Source: Magnaporthiopsis rhizophila
Taxonomy: Eukaryota; Ascomycota; Sordariomycetes; Magnaporthales; Magnaporthaceae
Reading direction: 5' to 3'
Assembly (NCBI GenBank): GCA_003049465.1
Contig: PYSS01000176.1
Location: forward strand, 1 to 56,959
DNA: 56,959 nt
Part shown: one piece after another, positions 36,722 through 49,351 of the stretch
How the letters are laid out: each line of letters begins with the position of its first letter
Position numbering within the stretch: position 1 is the first letter of the stretch
Translations under genes and position numbers: made by a program
The notes under the pieces: generated by a model
What the model was told of the DNA's origin: nothing
The model's input: only the letters and a program-made list of their open reading frames with translations
Database searches by the model: none

Positions 36722-39700
36722 TCAGCCAACGCTGCCATCGCCCGTCACGCTGCCACTTCTTGAGGCCGGGGCCGGGTTCGGCGTGGCCTGGGCCGAGGAT
36801 GAGCTTCCGTCGCTCGGGGTGGGCGGCTGGACGACGCTGTTGCGAATTGTCATTATCCAGTCGTGGTGCAGCAGCTCCAGCGCCGTGGCGCGTTTCTTGG
36901 AGTCGCGGACGAAGCAGCGCTCTAGGAACTCAATGCCCTTGGGGCTGAGCTGGTCCGGGGTGGGCAGCTGTGGCGGGTTGCCCTGGGCGATGTTGTACAT
37001 GATGGCCCACTCGTTGTCCAGGCTGCCCCACGGGCGGCGGCCCGTGGCCATCTCGAGGACGACGCAGCCGAGGGACCACACGTCGATGGCGCCAAAGTGG
37101 CCCGGGGTTTCCCCCTTGATAACCTCGGGCGACATGTACATGGGCGTGCCCGTCATGGACTTGTTGGGGTTGGTGGACGCCAGATTCTGGCCTGCCAGGG
37201 TGCGCCCCTGACGCGCTATCACCTTGGCGGCGCCAAAGTCGACATACTTGATTATCCCGTGATGATCCAGCAGGATATTCTCGGGCTTGATGTCGCGGTG
37301 AGCGACCTTAATCTCGTGCAGGTAGGCCAGCCCCTCGAGCAGCTGCAGCGCGTACACCATGATGACCTGCTCATCCTCGATGCGCCCGTGCTCCAGCAGG
37401 TTGGCCAGCGAGCCGCCGTGGCAGTACTCCATGAAGATGTAGACGCGGTCGCGGTGCACCTCGATGCCGTAGTATGAGACCACGTTGGGGTGGTCGACCG
37501 ACTCCAGAACCCGCATCTCGTCCTTGATCTGGGTCGCGATGGTCGGGATCAGCTTGGGGTCCTGCAGCCTGATCTCTTTGACTGCCATGAGATGGCCGGT
37601 ATCCAAGTTCACGGCAGAATAGACGTTTCCAAACGTGCCGCCACCAACAAAGTGGCCCTGCTGCCAGCGCATGGTGAAGTTGGTCGCCGTCGACGAGAGC
37701 AGGGCCAGCGACCGGTCCACCTCGTTGGATGCCTCGAGCACACGGCCCAGCGCCGATCGTTCGAGCAAGAGCTCCTTCCGGCCCTCGTCGATGGCGTCGA
37801 GCGCCTGCAGCCGGTGGTTTCTGACGAAGCTCGACGCCTCATCGTCGTTGAGAGTGTTGTGGTCGAGCCGCCGCATCTGCCCGACCATGGCCTCGAGTCG
37901 CAGCTTCTCCGCCTGCGCCGCCATCGTGGATCGGGCGCCCATGATGTCGAAGTGGGAGATCAGCAGCCGCATGCAACCGCCCACGTTGCATCGCAGCCGG
38001 TCGTACTCGGACTCTCCTAGAGCCAGGATGTGGCGGCCGCGATTCATAACCATGGCAAACTCGAGTGCCAGCACAGCCCAGCGAAAGGCTCTGCGGTCTG
38101 ACGATTGGCAGTCTTCACAAATGAAGCTAACCCAGTCTAGTGCCAGTTTGGCGAGCTTGAGATTGTTCATCTGGCGGCGGTTGCTGTCAAGATACAATAG
38201 CGAGCGCTGTCCGAACTCGGTGGCGAAGACAAAGCACGTCTGGATCAGCTCCTGATAGTCGAGTCCTTTCGTATTTTTGCGGATGATCTCCACGCTGTCC
38301 ATGAAACTGTACATCAGGAGGTGATTGTGCACGTCAGTAAACAACATCTACAGCAAGGGAACAGGATGAGATCATCGGAGGGAAGAGGAGATAGAGAGAG
38401 AAAGAGACAGAGTGCTCACGTGTTGCTCAGCTTGTATTGCACCTTGCGGATCTCCATCAACCGGGCGTTGACCTTTGGAAGGTTAGACCGCTGTTCGATA
38501 AGCAGATCTAGGTGCGTGTCGACAATGTCGAGGAAGGCCCGCTTGGCGTTGGCCAGGCGCAACTGCGAGCCGCCGGCGATGAGGCGCAGGTGACCGGTCT
38601 TAAGCTCGACGGGCTCCTCACGCACGGATAGCTGGATCTTGTGACCCCACCAGGCAGGTTCACCCTCGGGCCTCATGACGAGAAGGTAGGGGTTGGTCGG
38701 ATCGTCAACCAGTTCCTCATATGCGGTAGTTCCTATCAGCGACTGTATCTCGTGCTCACGGTCCGCCAGCGTGGGCGACGCGATGACAAGGAGGCCCTCG
38801 TGCTCGAGACTGCCCGTGTAGACCTGGAAATGGCCCGTAGCCTGCAGGCGCGCGAAGAAGTCCTGCATCTTGTCGGGCCGGAACGAGATGCTGAAGTCGG
38901 ACGCGTTTTCGTAGTTGTCGTTGAGCATGCGCGAGAAGCGCTGCAACATGCGCTGACGCACCCGCACCGACTCGAGCACCTGCTTATAGCGCTTGCTCAT
39001 GTCTGAGACGGACTCCTTGGGCTTGCGCTGCAGCTCCTTCTCGAACGTGATACTCAGCCTGTTGAGCGTCTTGAAGGTTAGGGAGCTGAACTGCTCTGCC
39101 ACCTCGATGTCGCCGCGGTAGAGGTGACTGGCGATTTCATTTGCAAAGTCCCACTCCTGAAACAACAACTCGGCCTCTTTGAACGTGTTCTTGTTTCCAC
39201 TCAACTTCCAGTTGAGCATTTTGAAGTAGTACCTCAGCGCGTCGAGCACTACCTGGTCGAACGACTCGTCGATGCACGGCGGCAGCTCCCAGCCGGGCTG
39301 TGGCTGCGACACGGCGGTCGAGTCGATCTTGGTGCGGGTCGCCAGTTTGAGCACTATTCGAAACTGGGAGATCATCTGGTCTTGCATCATGGGGTTCTGC
39401 TGCGCCGACTCCTTCATGCGTTTTGTGTAGGCCAGCCGCACCTTGATGATCTCCTCAATCAGGCGGGATGGGAAGCTGATAAGCGTGAGCAGCTCGTCCA
39501 GGTCGAGCGGCAGGTGCCGTTTCTTAAACACCTCGTAGTTTAACAGCAGAGTCTCGCGCGCCTTCTCCACGGTCGTCATAATTCCCCGGAGCATGCCGCG
39601 CCGCTGGCTCTTGCCGTCCTCTTCGACGTGGTCGTGCAGCGATCGGAGACCCTCCTCCTTCATGAGCCGGTCCATGAAGGACGAGTCGTCGGCGAGCCCG

Positions 39701-40983
39701 CCGTGCAGGGTGCTGGGCGACTTGTCCCTGGCGCGCGAGAAGTCGAGCTCGTCGTTGCCTACCCACTGCTTGAGCACCGTAAGCTCCGTCTGGATGAGGT
39801 GGCTGACGTTGTGCCACGACACGACGGCGTCGCACGCCTCCTGGAAGAGAACCGTGCTGGCCGACTTGTGGGCGGCCAGCAGCGCCGAGCGCGAGGGGTA
39901 GTGGCTCTCGATATGCTCGATCTTGCGGATCACGTCGCGCACCTGCTGCATCGTCGACTTGCCGGCCTCGCTCTCGCCCGCGATCTTAAAGTCGATGACC
40001 TCACCGATCAGCCGGTCTAGCGTGCCGCGTGCATCTTCCACCATGCGACGCTGCACCGTCAGGTGGCGCCCACACAGGCGCGCGCGTATGCCCATCCAGA
40101 GCTCTGCGCCGCGGGCCGACTTGCCGAGCTCCTGTACAGTGGCCCCGATCAGCCGCTTCTTCTCCTGGCGCACCACATCACCCGTCAGGACTGCCTCGAG
40201 CATGCCATGCCACTCGAGCCGCTCACGATTTGTCGGGTTGCGGAGCTCCTCCTCGGTCGGTTGCGTATCGTCGTTTCCGTCGATTATAATGACGTTTTGA
40301 TCGTATGTATCATCAAAAGGCGCCTCAGAAGACGGCGTCTCGCCCTCCGAGTCCGTGTCTGGGTACCCATCAGCGCCACCGACGGGAAAGCCCGAGTATG
40401 GGACGAAGTAGTCGGCAGTGCCCCCGCTATAGTCCTGCGCTCGCAGGCGCCGCACATACTCCTTCTCCTGCTGGCCGTACCCGCCGCGCTGCTTGGAGGC
40501 GGACCGAAGGTCGGATGTTGAGGTGTGTATGAAGGATGGGGTCTGCTGTGTTGGTTTCCGCGCGGGCTGGTATGTGTTTGAGGGCGTCCTGGCCGGCCCG
40601 GTCGGCCTTTGTGGTGGCCTTGGAGTCGCTGAGCCATTAGCATAGGTTGTGCCTGTTGTGGGTGTTGTCGATGTTGCCGCTCCTACAGCCGCCGCTGCTG
40701 CTGCTACGGTGGCGGCGGAGTCTCCATTAGAGCCTCGGTGTCGATTGCCGCCGGAGCCGTTGGTGCCCAGAGAGGCCATGGAGCCCGAGTGGCTGGCGGC
40801 CTCGGCATACCTGCCCAGCGAACCCAGCTCGTCTGGCGTCTCGGCTACAAGATGCGGCTCGATGGCTAGCTCATTCGAGGAATTCGAGTTGTCCGAGTCG
40901 CTCGCGATGGGCACTGGCCTGAGGGTCCGCTCGTCCTCTCCCTGGGAGAAGCGCACGGCGCGGGGGGATGTTTCGTCCGACAT
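36722..40983 (-). CDS. SSK2: SSK2/OS-4-type MAP kinase kinase kinase of the HOG pathway
   Basis: MAPKKK that receives the signal of the two-component phosphorelay and activates the Pbs2-type MAPKK in osmotic and fungicide stress (os-4 in Neurospora, sskB in Aspergillus). Two exons on the minus strand, 38420-40983 and 36722-38306, total 4149 nt (1382 aa). About 200 residues of disordered, acidic N-terminus precede a long helical regulatory region. The C-terminal kinase has the glycine loop GGGTFGNVY (about 1076), Lys 1098 in AVKEIR, HRDIKPEN with Asp about 1193, DFG Asp about 1211, and SPEVIKGE. The intron uses donor GTGAGC, branch TACTGAC and acceptor TACAG at 38307; the join reads SNTFMDSVE. 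A TGTAG acceptor 41 nt upstream would shift the frame and stop after 12 codons. The regulator-binding region before the kinase matches Ssk2, not Ste11. Confidence 0.94.
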
Positions 40984-42422
40984 GGTGCTAGGCCGGGGCG
41001 CTTCGAGCGACCGGGAGGAGGAGGGGTCGGGCGTTCAAAGACACCGGGCGGGCGACCGCGGTGAGGAGGTGGGTGCGCAGATGGATGGTCGTCAAAGGAC
41101 CCCCGCGGCTTATCAGATGCGGCAAACAGCTGCGTGCTGGAACATCGAGGGCAGACGTGGTCTCGCCGGAGCTTTGAGGGAGTGGAGGTCAATCTCGGTA
41201 CTTGTCGGGCGGCGTTTTTGCTGGTCTGGGGCTGCGAAAGATGACAGAATTAGGGTCTCTACCTAGACAACAATAAAGAATGAGGGAGAAGAAAAAAAAA
41301 ATGGCACCAGGAGGCACGACGTTTGCAGAGATACCTACAGCTGGTCGAGGAAGAAGGATGGAGCTCGGACGATAGCCTCCACTCAGTCAGTGACAGCACC
41401 TGTACGCAAATCGGCTCAAGCTGGTGGGCTCCAGCAGCTGTCGATCCTTTCGTCGTTTGGGCTGGCTGTGGACCGTTGCTCCAGCGGGTCTTTCCTTCCG
41501 GCCCCATCAAATCCTCGCTAGCGCCTGCCTGCAATTGGGCCTACACACCCATGTCTCGCATTCCCAGCATCATGGAAGGTACAACCTACCACTTTGACGT
41601 TTCATGGCAGGTACCTACCAGATATCCATCTGAGGGAGACTGCCCTCGATGACACGGAGACTCCCTCGCTTTCGCTTTCCGTTCGTCGTTTTATACTCGA
41701 CATCAGCCCTTCCCGTCTTTGTCTTTTCGCACAAAAGAAGCAAGAGGGACCTTTTCGGTCTGTTGAATGCTGTTGCAGGGGTTGTGTTCTCACAATCGAT
41801 CGATCCCTGCTCGAGGGAGACAAGCCCACTTTCTGCGGTTTCATGGATCGCAGTTCGATATGGGCAATCGAAAAAACCATTGAAAACCATCGCAGTCTAA
41901 AACCTGCCCCATGCACCTTTTTAGCCACACCTCTCAGGCCTCAGGTCATCATCCTCCACTCCCACGTCGTTTTATTTGCCCCTCCATGGATCTTTCTGCT
42001 CGCATGGATTTGTCACGCTTGAGAGAGCCAACATGCGTGACTGGCGTGCCGCAGAACTGACTCCAGCCTGTGTTTGCGCGTTCCGCTGGGACTTACCCAA
42101 CACGGCAAGAGGAGCAAGCGGTTGCGTGGCCCGGATTGGTGCACAAGAGCTGTCTGCCAATGTGTGGGGGCGCCACGCCCAGGAACAAATGGCAGTGGAG
42201 CTGTGCTGTCGCGCCGAGGGATCTCGACGCGTGACGCCACTCTACCGTGCCCCAGACGCCAATTTGTCCCGGCCATTGCCCAGCCAAAAACGACATCCTG
42301 GGCGACCTTCCACTCGTATCCACACGCCCGAACTGTTGATGACAACATAGAGAACGATGCATTGAAGCCCGGCGATTGCAGACTTGCCTCTCATGGGCCC
42401 CATCCTGTGATCGCTGTACAAC
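40984..42422. other. Divergent promoter region SSK2-SLD3
   Basis: This 1.4-kb region lies between divergent genes and should hold both promoters. It contains an A-run near 41290-41300 and a GGCAGGTACCTACC word at about 41606. No gene is supported; the open frames of 80-160 codons overlap on both strands. Confidence 0.5.
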
Positions 42423-45400
42423 ATGTCGCCCTCCTCCGACGCGTCACGGCCACTGTCCCAGCCGAGGTCGGGCATCCTGACGCCCGCCTCGGACGGCTCC
42501 GTGAACCGGTTGTCTCCCCGAGGCCCCGGGGCCCGACGGAAGGTTTCGGCCGATAGTAGTGCCGTGGTCACGGAACCAACCAAGCCGCCGACTCGAACGC
42601 GTCCTGTACTGCCCATGGAGGAGCTGCTCAAAGCATCCATAGTCGTCAAGGTGCATTGTCCATCTGCCTCCCCGACCTCAGGCACTGACAGCACCGGGTC
42701 GGTCTAACACTCTTGTCTCATCCAGCCGCATCCGCCCAATGTCCTCGCAAAGCCCGTGACCCTGCAGCCGCTTATGCTGCTCCCCCGAGAATGCTTGCCA
42801 CTGGCGCATATCGACCTGGCCGACCCCCATGGCGAGCTCGCTCCCGTCCGATTCTTCGAGTCCCACATCCGGATCATGGAGCTCGAGGGCCGTCTTGGGT
42901 CTAACACACTCATTGCCCGCTCCGAGTGTAGCCGCATGGTCTATGCCATCGAACGTCACAACAATGGCTACTATGTTCTGTGCAAACTGGGGTCATGGGT
43001 AGACATGGCCGAGCTGGTGGAGGATTCGACCGTTGCGTGTAGCGAACGTTTAAAACTCCCCAAGGCCCCGTTAGCCACCTCTGGCTGCTTTGAACCGCCG
43101 TTGGTCACTCCGCATATATACTCCGAGTCTAAGCGCAAACGGCAGGCAATCGAGGACCTCCAGTCGATCTGCAAGAAACGACAAAGGTCACAGTCGGTCA
43201 TCAGCCTAGCAACACAGCACCCGCCACAGCACCGGTCTCAGCCTCAGCTTCCGCAATGCCACCTGCCCACACCTGTCGACGATGGTTCCAAGGACGACCA
43301 ACCGGCGGCCGGCCCTCCTCCGGAACAACCTCAGACTTTCCCGTTTCAGGGGGAGGCGCAGCTGCCGACGTCTGGAGAGCAGACATCCAACGCCATCTTG
43401 GATACCCAGCAGACCGCGGGAGACATCTTTGGTCACATAAGAGCCCAGTACTTGGAGACTCTGTATCACTCTATGGGATCCTTGGCGTACTTTGCCAAGG
43501 GCCCTCTATCCCGCGCCCGTGCTGCCTTCAACCTCAACTGCGACGGGGATCTTGAGATGGCGGACCTGATCGGGTTTTTAAAGAGCCTCGTTTTGACGAC
43601 CATACTTATCGACAAGAAATATCTGACCTCGATCCCCGGTGTGGTGGAGCGGATGAAGCTGTCTGTAGAGAGCTCGGATGAGGAGAGGCCAAATCGTCCC
43701 AAAAAGAGGCTCCCCAAGAAGACCAGGATAGGAAAAGACGGCCTCTATCCCAATGAGGAAGAGGACGTGAGGAAATGGTGGGCGAGGACAAGGCCCGAGC
43801 TGCGTGATGAAGAGACGTCAGTCAATCCTCAGCAGGTGCGATATCACATTTCATGCCTGCGGAGGAGAGAGACTCTCTTACAGCTCATCTTGATCCTCGA
43901 AATTCTTTCACTTGAGGGGTCTCAGCAGGCTGGGGACCCCATCGACGTCCAGCTGCCGGGCCTCGAGGCAACATCGTCCCAAGGCCCCGCCAAATCGACT
44001 GATGGGAATAAGAAGAAGCGTAACAAGCATAATCTCCCAGTTCTCCTGGACGTGCACGCCGACAGGCTCTGCATCTGGGAATCGACAACGCTGGACGAAG
44101 TCAGGGCGCTCGCTGAGTCACAGTCGAGGACGGGTGAAGCGAGGAAGTCGGACAAACCCCTCGTTGACTTTTGCGTTGACGTAATCCTCCCATTGTGAGT
44201 GATCAACTCCACCATCCTCATACCTTTCCGTCCAGCCTCAACATCGTGATGTGCTAACGATGCACCACCAGCTTCTCGTCTCGCCTTCCCGAACCATGCG
44301 GCTTGCTGAACCGGAAATTAGGCGGCCCTGTGCTCAAGTCACCTCCCAAGCAGCGGCGAGAGAAGGCAGCAGAGAGCTCTTCCAAGCCACGGACCAAGCC
44401 TGGTGCGCCCGCAAAGCGACCGGGGGCCAAGCCTGTCTCGTCTAGCAAATCGGCGAGAAGCCTCGAGCGTGTGCTTTCTAATGACAAGCTCAGGAGAAGC
44501 GTCTCCCGAGGCCCGTCGGATGCTCTTGCTCATCTGAGACACGCAACCGTTTCCCATGTCCCAGGGTTGAAGCGTGAAGCCAGCGAGACGAGGATTTTGA
44601 AAGACATACCCTCAGCCGAGACGAACTTGCTGAAGGATCACCCAGCCAACCCACTGCTTTCCAGAAGCGCAAGCTTTACTACCGTTGAAGATGCCAGGGC
44701 GAAGAAGAAGGCACTGGTTGAGGCCGAACTTCAGGATGCCATCTCGGCGCTTAAGAAACCCAATAGAGTGCTCGCCGGCAAGGTCTTGGCCGAAGAGACG
44801 GAGAGGCGCCTCTTTGCAGGGCCGACCTACGTCACAAGTCAGTGCCTACTTACTTGGGCGTCGATCCCATCTCCTCGACTCGTGCGTAAGTGTTATGCTG
44901 ACCAGGTGATCTGTCAACGCTATAGAACCTAAGAAACCAGTGCCCAGTCCCGTCAGCAACAAGGTGCAAGTCAAGGCAACGCCGGCAAACATCAGGTTCA
45001 AGAACGCGCTTGCGGACGACCCGCATCATGGACGTGGCTTCAACCTGTCCCGTGCGCACCAGGCACTAAAACCAGCTCACATGGCTAGTCGTACCAATGA
45101 GGCAGACTCGGCGGGTCTCACACGTTTTCCGTATGTCGCCAACACTCCCCAGGCGAACAGGACGTGGCAGATCTCCGACGCGGTTCTAGAGTACGGGGAC
45201 AGCATGAATTCTCGCGAGCGTGGTGATGACTTTTCTCTCACGTCGTCCCCAACCCAGCCGAGGAAGCGGGCGGCGCGCCCGCAACCACCACAATGGCTGA
45301 AGCCTACGCCCAGTCGCGGCTCGCCGTTTCTACCTGCCCTGGCCGACATGGTTCCCGCCTCCTCCCCGCAACGGCCGTTAGACAAGGATGAGGACCCCCT

Positions 45401-45674
45401 ATCCGCTAGGGCCAGAGGCAGCGAGAAAGCGATGTCCAGGGAGCATCGTTCCAATTCCCTGACCGAGACGCCGGTGAAGCCGCGTTCACGGCCGATTGCT
45501 GCTCCCACCGTCTCCGTGTCCAAACATGTCGTGGAGACGCCCCGAGCGAAAAGGACCATGGCGGCGGCGCTACCATCGGTCTCTGTGGCTGAGTCCCCGC
45601 CACAGCCGGCGAAGACGAAGAGCATCTACCAGCAGCTGGGATGGGACGACGATTACCCGGACGAGCTATCATGA
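42423..45674 (+). CDS. SLD3: DNA replication initiation regulator SLD3
   Basis: Sld3/Treslin family factor that, once phosphorylated by CDK, brings Cdc45 to the MCM helicase at origins. Four exons: 42423-42650, 42726-44194, 44272-44837, 44926-45674; they sum to 3012 nt (1003 aa). Joins recreate VVKPHPPNVL, ILPFFSSRLPEP and YVTKPKKPVPS, each at a GTGCAT, GTGAGT or GTCAGT donor with a CTAAC- or CTGAC-type branch. The Sld3-Treslin domain begins near residue 315 (TLYHSMGSLAYFAKGPLSR) and includes YHISCLRRRETLLQLILILE. Basic KKRLPKKTR and Ser/Thr-Pro-rich segments follow, including many S-P and T-P sites in the C-terminal third that are candidate CDK sites. The protein ends in an acidic WDDDYPDELS tail. 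Which sites bind Dpb11/TopBP1 cannot be told from sequence alone. Confidence 0.9.
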
Positions 45675-46342
45675 CCCATGAAGACTAGGATGACATGAAC
45701 ACGATTCGAATGGGTGGCAAAAGACACGAAAAAGTGCTTGATTTTTCAAAACCTATTTCTCACCCAGGCGCTTTGAATTGGGGCGGATTGTAGTAGAGTA
45801 TAGACAGGAAATCACTGGCTGTTGGGCTTGTATAACATCGAACACATGGCGTTCGGCTCGGTTCTTGTAGGGGCAATGGTATGATTCGTTTGCTGGCTCC
45901 TCTTGATACTCTCTCCTTTGACACGATGTTCCGTATGAGGGCGGGCGACAAGGAGATGGCGTTGGTCATGACAGGAGTGGCTCGCACATGCTTTCAGATA
46001 TCATCCAGCATATCATACAAAACACTTTGCGATACTACTCTCCGTTGCCTCATGATTGTCTGACGCCTAGATAAGATGGTGTTATTCATACACATGGATG
46101 ACAATCTGTCCCTATCTTCCAGGATCTAGAATATCTAGGTGGTTGTATCCCACGTGCGGTCCAGCCCGATTGGGAACTGCAGCAGCTGATGGGACAGTGG
46201 GGGTAGACACATTTATTTACACAGACACCTGGCGAGACAAGAACGTGTTGTACACATCAACAAAAGCCAGCTCTACCTACGCACCCGCTCGTGTTTGGGA
46301 AATCCCAACATTGAGATTGAGCACTTGCTAGCCGTCGCAAAC
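45675..46342. other. Convergent 3' region SLD3-TRS65
   Basis: These 668 bp between converging genes hold their 3' UTRs. I see no open frame with coding character and no clear repeat. Confidence 0.5.
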
Positions 46343-48630
46343 CTATGTTTCGCCCACTTCGGGCTCGACAAAGATGGCGGGCAGCTCCCTGACGTCGACG
46401 TGCTCCTGCGAGACCAGGTCGACGACACGGACGGCCTCAACTGAGTCGACGGCGTCGCCGGGGCCGCGGCCGGCGCGGAGAGCGAGGAAGCGCAGCTCGA
46501 CGACGTGGCAGGCGCCCGGGGCGAGCGGCCCGACGCGGGCGTCGGCGCTGAGGCAGAGGACGTCGGCGCCGTCGACGAGTGAGCCGCGCTGCATTGCGTG
46601 CACCACATTCTCGTCCAGGACCGCGTCTGCGACCTCGTCGCTGTCGCCGTTGCCGTTTCCGCGGGCCTGGCTTTGTTGCTGGTGATGCGGGAGGCTCGGG
46701 CCGCGGCTGTGGTTGGCTCGGTGCGAGGACGGCGGACGGGTCACACGAAGGTCGGTTCGGCGGCGCTTGGGCACCACGCGGAGGGCGAGCTTGCGCGTCG
46801 AGCCGCCCGCCGCGGGCGCGGGGGGTGTCGCGGTCGGCAACGGCGAGGGGTGCTGGGACATACCTGCAGTGACGGCCAGACCCGACACGACGGGGGCGGT
46901 GCCGGTGCCGGAGCGGTTGACGACAAAGACGGACCAGCAGAACTCCTCGCCGACCCGCACGGGGTGGTCGGGCCCTGAGAAGGTCATGGTGATTCCAAAG
47001 TCTGGGATGATGGTCTCCGTGTTACGGGCCGCAGCGGCCTCGAGCGCAGGAAGCGAGTCCGGGCGCGACACGGCCGGGCTCACCATGGACGCAATGCCGT
47101 CGATGGACAGCTGTGAGGGGCGGTGTGAGCGCTGCATCGGCGGCGTGAGGGACGAGGCCCCGAAACCGGGGTTAACGGGCGGGGTGAAGTCCAGCTGCGT
47201 AGTCCAGGCCATGGTAAGGCGAGGGGTGCACACTCCCGGGCCCACGAGGGCCTTTGCTTCGATGGATATGCCAAGATCACGCGCGGCCGCGGGTGCACCA
47301 GGGGCGTTCCTGGAGTTCCCTGACCAGCCGCCGCCGACTCCGTCGAGAAGGTGCTCGTGTTCTGGGGGAGCGAGCCCGTACAGGAACGTCACGTGGTCAT
47401 GGGCGACACAGCTCAGGGGCAGCGACAAGCCGGCATCCGAATTGAGGTCCGTGACGACACCCGACTGCAGATCAAGACTGATCTTGGTAAGGACAACCTC
47501 GCAGTCGAAATAGGGAGTGAAGTCCATCTCGAGCATGGCGATGACGTCTGGCGAGGCCGGGACGGCGTTGGGGCGGGCAAACTTGACGCGGGTGTGCAGC
47601 GCGGCCACGACGCGGAGGGCTACGTTCTGGGGGCCCATGATGGGCCGCAGCTGGTCCTTCGGCCGTGTCAGAGGGGCCACACACGAGACACGCTGGGCCG
47701 ACAGTCGCGGCTGGACGCCGGCCAGTGCCGCGTCATTAGCGAAGGGCTGGAGTAGGTTCAGGCCCGCAGGGACGCGGCTGTGCATGTAGTCGTCCTTTGT
47801 GGACACGACGCCGGCGCCCATGCTACGTGCATCTGTCTCAATAGTCTCGTCATCCGTCGGGCTGGCGCCGCGGAGGTGAGCTGCGGCCGTGAAAACGACG
47901 GCTGGCGACTGTAGTCGAATACGAGGTCGGGCTATGAATACGGGGACCTTCCATATTGCGAAGGCGAAACGTTGTGGCGCAACGTCGTCTCCCTTATCAT
48001 CTTCGTTGTTGTCGTCGCCGGCCAAGTCGCGCTCATCGATAATCACGAGCGGCTGCTCTGCTTCAGGTTTCTCACCAGCCGAAGCTCCGCTTTCTCCTCC
48101 GTGCCCTCCTCGTCCTTTGGTTCTGCCTCGATGCGATTCGACGGCGTCGTCGCTGAAGATGACTTCAGTGGCGGGCGGGCTACGGTCTCGGCCCGGGGTC
48201 TGGCTGTTGGTGATGTGCGCCTCGAGCGAGAGGGTGACACGGGCGAGGTGCGCGCGAAGCGTCTTGTCGTCGCGGAAAGGCGTGCGCAGGATCAAGAAGA
48301 CGGCGGCGGATTCATCTGGGGGTTTGCCATTTCTATGGATGAGCGGGGCTGTGAGACCAGAACAGGCAGGCTGTAGGAGTAGCACCCAGCGGAAGGATTA
48401 CTTGGAGGTTGTGGGTGGTGGGTTAGGAGAAGGGCGTGGCGCGTACCGAAAAAGAGCCAGTCCCGCTGCTCTAGGGCTTTGAAGGGCGATCTTCTAGAAC
48501 CACCACGGCCGGGCTTGACGAGCTCCTTGAAGGCTGGCTCGTCAGAAAAGGGGACGATGTGGGACAGGTGCGAGTGCTCTAGGAAGTCCACGTCGTCGGC
48601 CGACAGGTCCACGTCTGCGCGCGCGGCCAT
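46343..48630 (-). CDS. TRS65: TRAPPII complex subunit TRS65-like
   Basis: Predicted subunit of the TRAPPII tethering complex, the exchange factor for the Ypt31/Rab11-type GTPase in late Golgi traffic. Two exons on the minus strand, 48447-48630 and 46343-48348 (2190 nt, 729 aa). The join gives DWLFFAPLIHRNGKPPDES, replacing a short dead-end reading through the intron. The fold suggested is serial Ig-like beta domains: GVVTDLNSDAGLSLPL, RVGEEFCWSVFVVNRSG, and near the C-terminus CHVVELRFLALRAG, ending in LPAIFVEPEVGET. These segments fit the fungal Trs65 family. Long disordered inserts rich in Pro, Ser and Gly separate the domains. A GTATGT word at 46863-46858 could mimic a donor, but no acceptor in the right phase follows, so I read through it. 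The start is the first ATG, 721 bp from the divergent PRP40. Confidence 0.78.
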
Positions 48631-49351
48631 GGTCACACGCAGAGAGGGGGGCAAGAACAAGGTAGTAAAAAGGAGAAGACGAAAAAACACAAGACCCGTC
48701 CAGGTGTAGGTACCTTCCTCCTAGCTGGCTTGAACGGCGACTGGCGGCGGCTGGGGCTTTACGAGGAACATTATCCCATCCGAACAGCCGCCGGCATGTA
48801 CAGTCCGAAATCCGCTCCCGCAATGACCCTCTCCCTGATCGTATCGCACGCGCCGGGTGTGCTCAAATTCAGCTGCAGGCCTGCCCAGAGGCACTGAGGT
48901 CTTAGGTGCGGAAGTTCATTTTGAGTGGGAGCTCGGTTGGGGAAGGTGGGATGGCGGCTCTGCTAGCTCACATTTGCGCTCAGCCGACTGCATTCAGTCA
49001 CTGGCCCCACCTTGCCCGCGCAGCAAGGCACCGCGCAGTTGGTCCGTGCTGCGCTCTATCCCATGCTCCTACCGCACCCATGTCGATTTTTTTGATTTTT
49101 TTTTCTTTTTTCCTTTTGGGTTCTTCCTCCACCCCAGCCACCAGGCAGCCCCAGTTCTGAGGCACAATCCGCGAAACCTCGTTGCGCGACTGGACCTGAT
49201 CTGTCGCGCATCTCTTCTACCGTTTTCGCATTGCCCAAGCCTTCACACCGTGCCGACCTTTAGCACGATCACGCCGAGCATTGCCAGCACAGCCTACGAG
49301 CCGTGTCCATTCCTCGCGCGCACATCGCGACCCGTCAGTGCCGCGCCAGCA
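48631..49351. other. Divergent promoter region TRS65-PRP40
   Basis: These 721 bp hold both promoters. A pyrimidine-rich stretch with T-runs at about 49085-49115 lies about 250 nt before the PRP40 start and is probably its 5' leader. The frame of PRP40 stays open upstream to an ATG at 48857, but that extension has no family resemblance. Confidence 0.5.

Noticed and set aside
46858..46863. GTATGT donor-like word inside TRS65
   Set aside because: No acceptor in the required phase follows within a normal intron length, and the frame stays open through it.
48857..49351. 165-residue N-terminal extension of PRP40
   Set aside because: It is in frame, but it is low-complexity leader DNA with T-runs. 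The PRP40 family starts just before the first WW domain, at the ATG at 49352.
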